From: Climacteris rufus | Lineage: Eukaryota > Chordata > Aves > Passeriformes > Climacteridae | DNA: 64,000 nucleotides | Reading direction: 5' to 3' | Assembly (NCBI GenBank): GCA_013398175.1 | Contig: VZRZ01002089.1 | Span: 364,358 to 428,357, forward strand | In this document: one piece after another, positions 63,859-64,000 of the stretch | Position numbering within the stretch: position 1 is the first letter of the stretch | Layout: every line of letters begins with the position of its first letter | The notes under the pieces: model-generated | What the model was told of the DNA's origin: nothing | The model's database searches: none | The model's input: the letters and a program-made list of their open reading frames with translations, nothing else | Program-made: the position numbers and the translations under genes

Positions 63859-64000
63859 CTGATGAGGAAAAGGAAAGGTGATATGTGTCAGAAGGAACAT
63901 ACAGAGTGCACTTTATGATGCTACAAAAATCAAAAATGCTCAAATTAGCATTAAAAATAGAAACCTTTCACCAACAAATATGTGTTTTAAGATATCTGTG

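Noticed and set aside
1..64000. CRISPR arrays, tRNA or rRNA genes, operons, phage or plasmid modules
   Set aside because: No regularly spaced repeats, tRNA-like cloverleafs, rRNA motifs or prokaryotic gene packing were seen on either strand.

Overview
This is vertebrate nuclear DNA, almost certainly from a bird. The evidence is split genes with GT-AG introns, 3' ends of CR1 LINEs on both strands, LTR-like fragments of avian type and AT-rich compact introns. Nothing bacterial, plasmid or viral-genome-like is present. The species cannot be fixed from the sequence alone.

Two FACIT (fibril-associated) collagen genes face each other tail to tail. On the + strand, bases 521-45882 hold the last 30 coding exons of COL9A1, the alpha-1 chain of cartilage collagen IX. 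They run in frame for 1890 bp (629 codons plus stop), covering most of COL3, NC3, the whole of COL2 (113 uninterrupted Gly-X-Y triplets, 339 residues), NC2, COL1 and NC1. The signal peptide, the N-terminal NC4 (thrombospondin-N-like) domain and the start of COL3 lie to the left of the window. The 3' UTR with two AATAAA signals ends near 46190.

On the - strand, bases 63858-55001 hold the last four coding exons of COL19A1 (collagen XIX alpha-1): NC2, COL1 and NC1. The rest of the gene lies to the right. Its 3' UTR runs leftward from 55000; several candidate poly(A) signals lie between 51614 and 46264, so it may reach almost to the COL9A1 end. The same convergent neighbours exist in the human genome on chromosome 6q.

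The two genes look like ancient duplicates. Their NC2 domains align without gaps (IKQVCMRVMQE versus IKQEVLKVFEE), an intron splits the same Glu codon as G|AA in both, and both have a 78-bp penultimate exon with a two-residue Gly-X imperfection at the same position. Both end with a G-X-C-X4-C motif.

The remaining sequence is intron and UTR: three CR1 loci, two probable LTR fragments, microsatellites, AC-rich low-complexity tracts, a perfect hairpin at 17608-17634, and a duplicated ~600-bp block on either side of the only N (44692) that looks like an assembly artefact. I found no evidence of an unknown biological system. The most interesting points are the shared gene architecture, an apparent 27-nt repeat expansion in COL19A1, and the duplication at the N.
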